This document shows positions 1 to 6,203 of a DNA stretch of 6,203 bases, in pieces. A program made the position numbers and the translations under genes. Below the pieces are notes generated by a model, which worked only from the letters and a program-made list of their open reading frames with translations, searched no databases and was not told where the DNA came from. The DNA comes from Pseudomonadota bacterium. Lineage in GTDB: Bacteria > Pseudomonadota > Alphaproteobacteria > Ferrovibrionales > Ferrovibrionaceae. The DNA is taken from assembly GCA_021793055.1 (NCBI GenBank), contig JAJYTL010000201.1:1-6203 (forward strand), given 5' to 3'. Every line of letters begins with the position of its first letter. The first letter of the stretch is position 1.

Positions 1-35
1 CCATCCGGCCGGTTTTTCCAACGCTCCGTCGCCAT
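1..35 (-). CDS. 5' end of a divergent gene, possibly a cyclase-family (kynurenine formamidase-like) hydrolase; partial
   Basis: An ATG on the minus strand (bases 35-33) opens a frame reading MATERWKNRPDG that is still open when it leaves the window at base 1. It is preceded by a purine-rich stretch, AAGGGGGGAGAG, directly upstream of the ATG. This is a good Shine-Dalgarno context and the main reason to accept so short a fragment. The peptide resembles, from memory, the start of cyclase-family proteins (PF04199, metal-dependent hydrolases related to kynurenine formamidase), which often begin with an RWKxRPxG segment followed by a WGDFG-type motif. That following motif lies outside the window, so the family name is only a guess. 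The gene diverges from gltB with about 320 bases between the two starts, and there is no obvious functional link to glutamate synthesis. Existence of a gene is moderately likely; the product is uncertain. Confidence 0.5.
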   Translation of the reverse strand, partial: MATERWKNRPD

Positions 36-45
36 CTCTCCCCCC
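36..45 (-). promoter_or_regulatory. Ribosome binding site of the divergent gene
   Basis: Read on the minus strand, this is GGGGGGAGAG immediately before the ATG at 35-33. The G run sits about 6 bases from the start codon. It is unlike anything else in the intergenic region and is what decides that a minus-strand gene begins here. Confidence 0.5.
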
Positions 46-86
46 TTCTTTTTCTCGGCTCTTCGTCGCTCCGATCAGCGGCCCCG

Positions 87-117
87 ACCATAACATGGCG
101 GGCGCGGCCCTTGACAA
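87..117 (-). promoter_or_regulatory. Candidate sigma-70 promoter for the divergent gene
   Basis: On the minus strand TTGTCA (117-112) matches the -35 consensus at 5 of 6 bases. It is followed after 19 bases by TATGGT (92-87), which matches the -10 consensus at 4 of 6. Transcription would begin near base 80, leaving a short leader before the ATG at 35. The spacer is long, so this is a weak prediction from consensus matching only. Confidence 0.25.
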
Positions 118-147
118 TTGACAGCAGTGCGTTTTTTTCCCTATGGA
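118..147 (+). promoter_or_regulatory. Candidate sigma-70 promoter for gltBD
   Basis: TTGACA at 118-123 is a perfect -35 consensus. After an 18-base spacer comes TATGGA (142-147), a partial -10 match (TAT conserved). A second perfect TTGACA lies at 111-116, seven bases upstream, but has only a T run at the matching -10 position. The 118-123 copy is therefore the better candidate. Transcription would start near base 154 and give a leader of roughly 200 bases before the preferred gltB start. Based on consensus matching only. Confidence 0.4.
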
Positions 148-188
148 GGGGGAGGCGATCTCCTTGTTCCGGATGTGTGTGACACCGA

Positions 189-207
189 GTGGCCTCGGCG
201 AGGCCGC
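189..207 (+). repeat. GC-rich hairpin in the gltB leader
   Basis: GGCCTC (191-196) and GAGGCC (200-205) are perfect inverted repeats around a three-base GGC loop. A G-U pair (190/206) and a G-C pair (189/207) extend the stem to eight pairs in RNA. An alternative fold pairs GTGGC (189-193) with GCCAC (206-210). No T run follows, so it is not a classical terminator. If the promoter at 118-147 is used, the hairpin lies in the gltB 5' untranslated leader. Confidence 0.45.
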
Positions 208-240
208 CACGGGGATTGCCTGGGTCGAAATTCGTCGCCT

Positions 241-337
241 TCGCGACCCGGATCGGTCATACTAAGAAGTTGCTAAGAAGTTGGTCCAAGTGGCCGGATT
301 TGCGGGGATCGTGAGCACACCTCGCGATCCGGATCGA
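241..337. repeat. Pair of near-identical dyad-symmetric sites (241-256 and 322-337)
   Basis: TCGCGACCCGGATCGG (241-256) and TCGCGATCCGGATCGA (322-337) agree at 14 of 16 positions and lie 81 bases apart in the same orientation. The second copy contains a perfect 12-base palindrome, CGATCCGGATCG (325-336); the first has the same palindrome with one mismatch (244-255). Such paired symmetric sites could be operators for a dimeric regulator of gltBD, but I know of no regulator with this consensus. The second copy becomes coding sequence if translation starts at 281 or 311. Confidence 0.35.
262..283 (+). repeat. 11-bp perfect tandem repeat
   Basis: CTAAGAAGTTG occurs twice head to tail (262-272 and 273-283) with no mismatch. 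The second copy ends with the TTG at 281-283, the most upstream possible in-frame start of gltB. The first copy carries the TAA at 263-265 that closes the frame upstream of gltB. The unit is AT-richer than the surrounding sequence. Confidence 0.85.
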
Positions 338-346
338 GGTGGGAAC

Positions 347-350
347 GGAG
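347..350 (+). promoter_or_regulatory. Shine-Dalgarno site that decides the gltB start
   Basis: GGAG at 347-350 lies 8 bases before GTG 359 and 5 bases before TTG 356, both in frame with gltB. The other upstream starts are less well served: TTG 281 has only AAGAAG directly abutting it, GTG 290 has no match, and GTG 311 has GGGGA only two bases away. This favours a start at 356/359. Confidence 0.5.
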
Positions 351-358
351 AAACATTG

Positions 359-4991
<4,633 letters not shown>

Positions 4992-4999
<8 letters not shown>

Positions 5000-6203
5000 A
5001 GTTACCGGCTTTTTGGAGTTCCGGCGTCAAGATCGTCCCTATCGTAAAGTCGCCGAGCGGATCAAGAATTTCCACGAATTCGTGCTGCCGCTGCCGGAGC
5101 CGGATCTCCGTATGCAGGCCGCGCGCTGCATGGATTGCGGCATCCCGTTCTGTCACCAGGGCTGCCCGGTCAACAACATGATCCCGGACTGGAACGACCT
5201 GGTCTATCGCGGCGACTGGCGCGCGGCCTCGGCGACCCTCCATTCCACCAACAACTTTCCGGAATTCACCGGTCGGGTCTGCCCCGCCCCGTGCGAGGCC
5301 GCCTGCACTTTGTCGATCAACGACGCGCCGGTGACGATCAAGACCGTCGAATGCCAGATCGTCGACAAGGCATGGGCCGAAGGCTGGCTCGCGCCCGAGC
5401 CGGCGGCGACGAAGACCGGCAAGCAGGTCGCGGTGGTGGGCTCGGGCCCCGCTGGCCTGGCGGCAGCGCAACAGCTCGCCCGCGCCGGCCATACGGTGAC
5501 CCTGTTCGAGAAAGCGGACCGCATCGGCGGCCTGCTCCGCTACGGCATTCCGGACTTCAAGCTGGAGAAGGCGCTGATCGACCGCCGCATGAAACAGATG
5601 GCGGCCGAAGGCGTCGAGTTCCGCACCTCGTGCCACGTCGGCCGCGATATGCCGGCGGCGCAGCTGATGCGCGATTACGACGCCGTCGTGCTCACCGGCG
5701 GCGCCGAGGCGCCGCGCGATCTGCCGATACCGGGCCGCAAGCTCAAAGGCATCCATTTCGCGATGGATTACCTGACGCAACAAAACCGTCGCGACGCCGG
5801 CGACACGGTTCCGAGCGCCGAGGAGATCAGCGCCGCCGGTCGGCATGTCGTGGTGATCGGCGGTGGCGACACCGGCTCCGATTGTATCGGCACTGCCAAC
5901 CGCCAGGGCGCGGCGTCGGTCACCCAGCTCGAGATCCTGCCGCGGCCGCCCGAGCACCCCGACATAGCCCTGACCTGGCCTGATTGGCCTCTGATGCTGC
6001 GGACCTCGCACGCGCACCTGGAAGGCTGCGAGCGCGATTGGAGCATCACGACCAAGGAGTTCCGCGGCAACAACGAAGGCCACGTCTCGCATCTTCGTTG
6101 CGCCCGCGTGCGCTGGGAAACCGGCGAAAACGGCCGGCCGAAAATGACGGAAGATCCGGACAGCGCCTTCGATCTCAAAGCCGATCTGGTGCTGCTAGAT
6201 CGG
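4992..6203 (+). CDS. gltD: Glutamate synthase [NADPH] small (beta) subunit GltD, 3' end cut by window edge
   Basis: GltD oxidises NADPH with FAD and delivers the electrons to GltB. The ATG at 4992 opens a frame of 404 codons with no stop; the family is usually about 470-490 residues, so some 70-85 residues are missing. The start is fixed by the conserved MGKVTGFLEF beginning. Cysteines 46, 49, 54, 58 (CX2CX4CX3C) and 97, 101, 105 (CX3CX3C) supply ligands for the two [4Fe-4S] clusters typical of this subunit. The FAD site is the Rossmann motif GSGPAG at 150-155, followed by Glu173 and the family block GGLLRYGIPDFKLEK at 179-193. The NADPH site is GGGDTGSDC at 290-298. The ATG lies within the end of gltB, so translation is probably coupled; only a weak GGA about 8 bases upstream serves as ribosome binding site. 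The last two codons read DR where the family has LAMGF-like sequence, and this is probably an artefact of the sequence end. Other members of this reductase family exist (dihydropyrimidine dehydrogenase N-terminal domain, NfnB), but the gltB linkage settles the identity. Confidence 0.96.
6197..6203. other. Probable sequencing-adapter remnant at the end of the sequence
   Basis: The last seven bases are AGATCGG, identical to the first seven bases of the widely used Illumina adapter (AGATCGGAAGAGC). They coincide with the point where the GltD reading leaves the family pattern: ADLVLL is normally followed by AMGF or similar, but here by DR. This suggests that the real genomic sequence ends at about 6196 and the window end is a contig end. 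Confidence 0.6.

Larger units (their letters stand above)
36..358. other. Divergent intergenic region between the minus-strand gene and gltB
   Basis: This stretch of about 320 bases has no convincing protein gene. It contains the doubled TTGACA at 111-123 with promoter candidates facing both ways, a seven-base T run at 132-138, a hairpin at 189-207, an 11-bp tandem repeat at 262-283, and two related dyad-symmetric sites at 241-256 and 322-337. The part from 281 to 358 is open in the gltB frame and would be coding if translation starts at TTG 281. I saw no tRNA, no recognisable riboswitch and no clear sigma-54 (-24/-12) promoter, although gltBD operons are nitrogen-regulated in some proteobacteria. 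Confidence 0.7.

Noticed and set aside
5..17. CCGGCCGG followed by TTTTT, resembling a rho-independent terminator
   Set aside because: The palindrome has no loop, and the bases are explained as codons of the divergent minus-strand gene.
132..138. Run of seven T as a terminator tail
   Set aside because: No stable stem precedes it. It sits between the -35 and -10 candidates of the gltB promoter.
36..358. Sigma-54 (-24/-12) promoter, expected for some nitrogen-regulated operons
   Set aside because: TTGCT at 270-274 and TGGC elements elsewhere are not paired with the right partner at the required spacing.
6192..6203. A real sequence variant of GltD at the conserved LAMGF segment
   Set aside because: The change begins exactly where an adapter-like 7-mer begins and at the very end of the sequence, so an artefact is the simpler explanation.

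Overview
The window carries the glutamate synthase (GOGAT) operon of a high-GC bacterium, almost certainly an alphaproteobacterium. The order from resemblance of the proteins is probably Hyphomicrobiales (Rhizobiales) or a close relative. The evidence is the NADPH-type two-subunit enzyme, the start motif 'GLYDPRNEHD-C-G' of GltB, the 'MGKVTGFLEF' start of GltD, and strong G/C preference at third codon positions. It is core nitrogen metabolism, not an accessory or mobile region.

Layout. Bases 1-35 are the first 12 codons of a gene on the minus strand that leaves the window; its start MATERWKNRPDG recalls the cyclase/kynurenine-formamidase-like family, but this is tentative. Bases 36-358 are a divergent intergenic region. 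It holds back-to-back candidate promoters built around a doubled TTGACA, a GC-rich hairpin, an 11-bp perfect tandem repeat and a pair of near-identical dyad-symmetric sites. gltB, the large (alpha) subunit, fills 359-4999, with possible earlier starts back to 281. gltD, the small (beta) subunit, starts at 4992 inside the last codons of gltB and runs off the right edge after 404 codons.

How the genes work together. GltB releases ammonia from glutamine at its N-terminal cysteine and channels it to an FMN/[3Fe-4S] centre, where it reductively aminates 2-oxoglutarate. GltD takes electrons from NADPH through FAD and passes them through two [4Fe-4S] clusters to GltB. With glutamine synthetase this forms the GS-GOGAT route of ammonium assimilation.

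No previously undescribed system was found. The items most worth a second look are the last seven bases (AGATCGG), which break the conserved GltD reading and equal the start of the common Illumina adapter; the uncertain gltB start; and the repeat-rich leader upstream of gltB.
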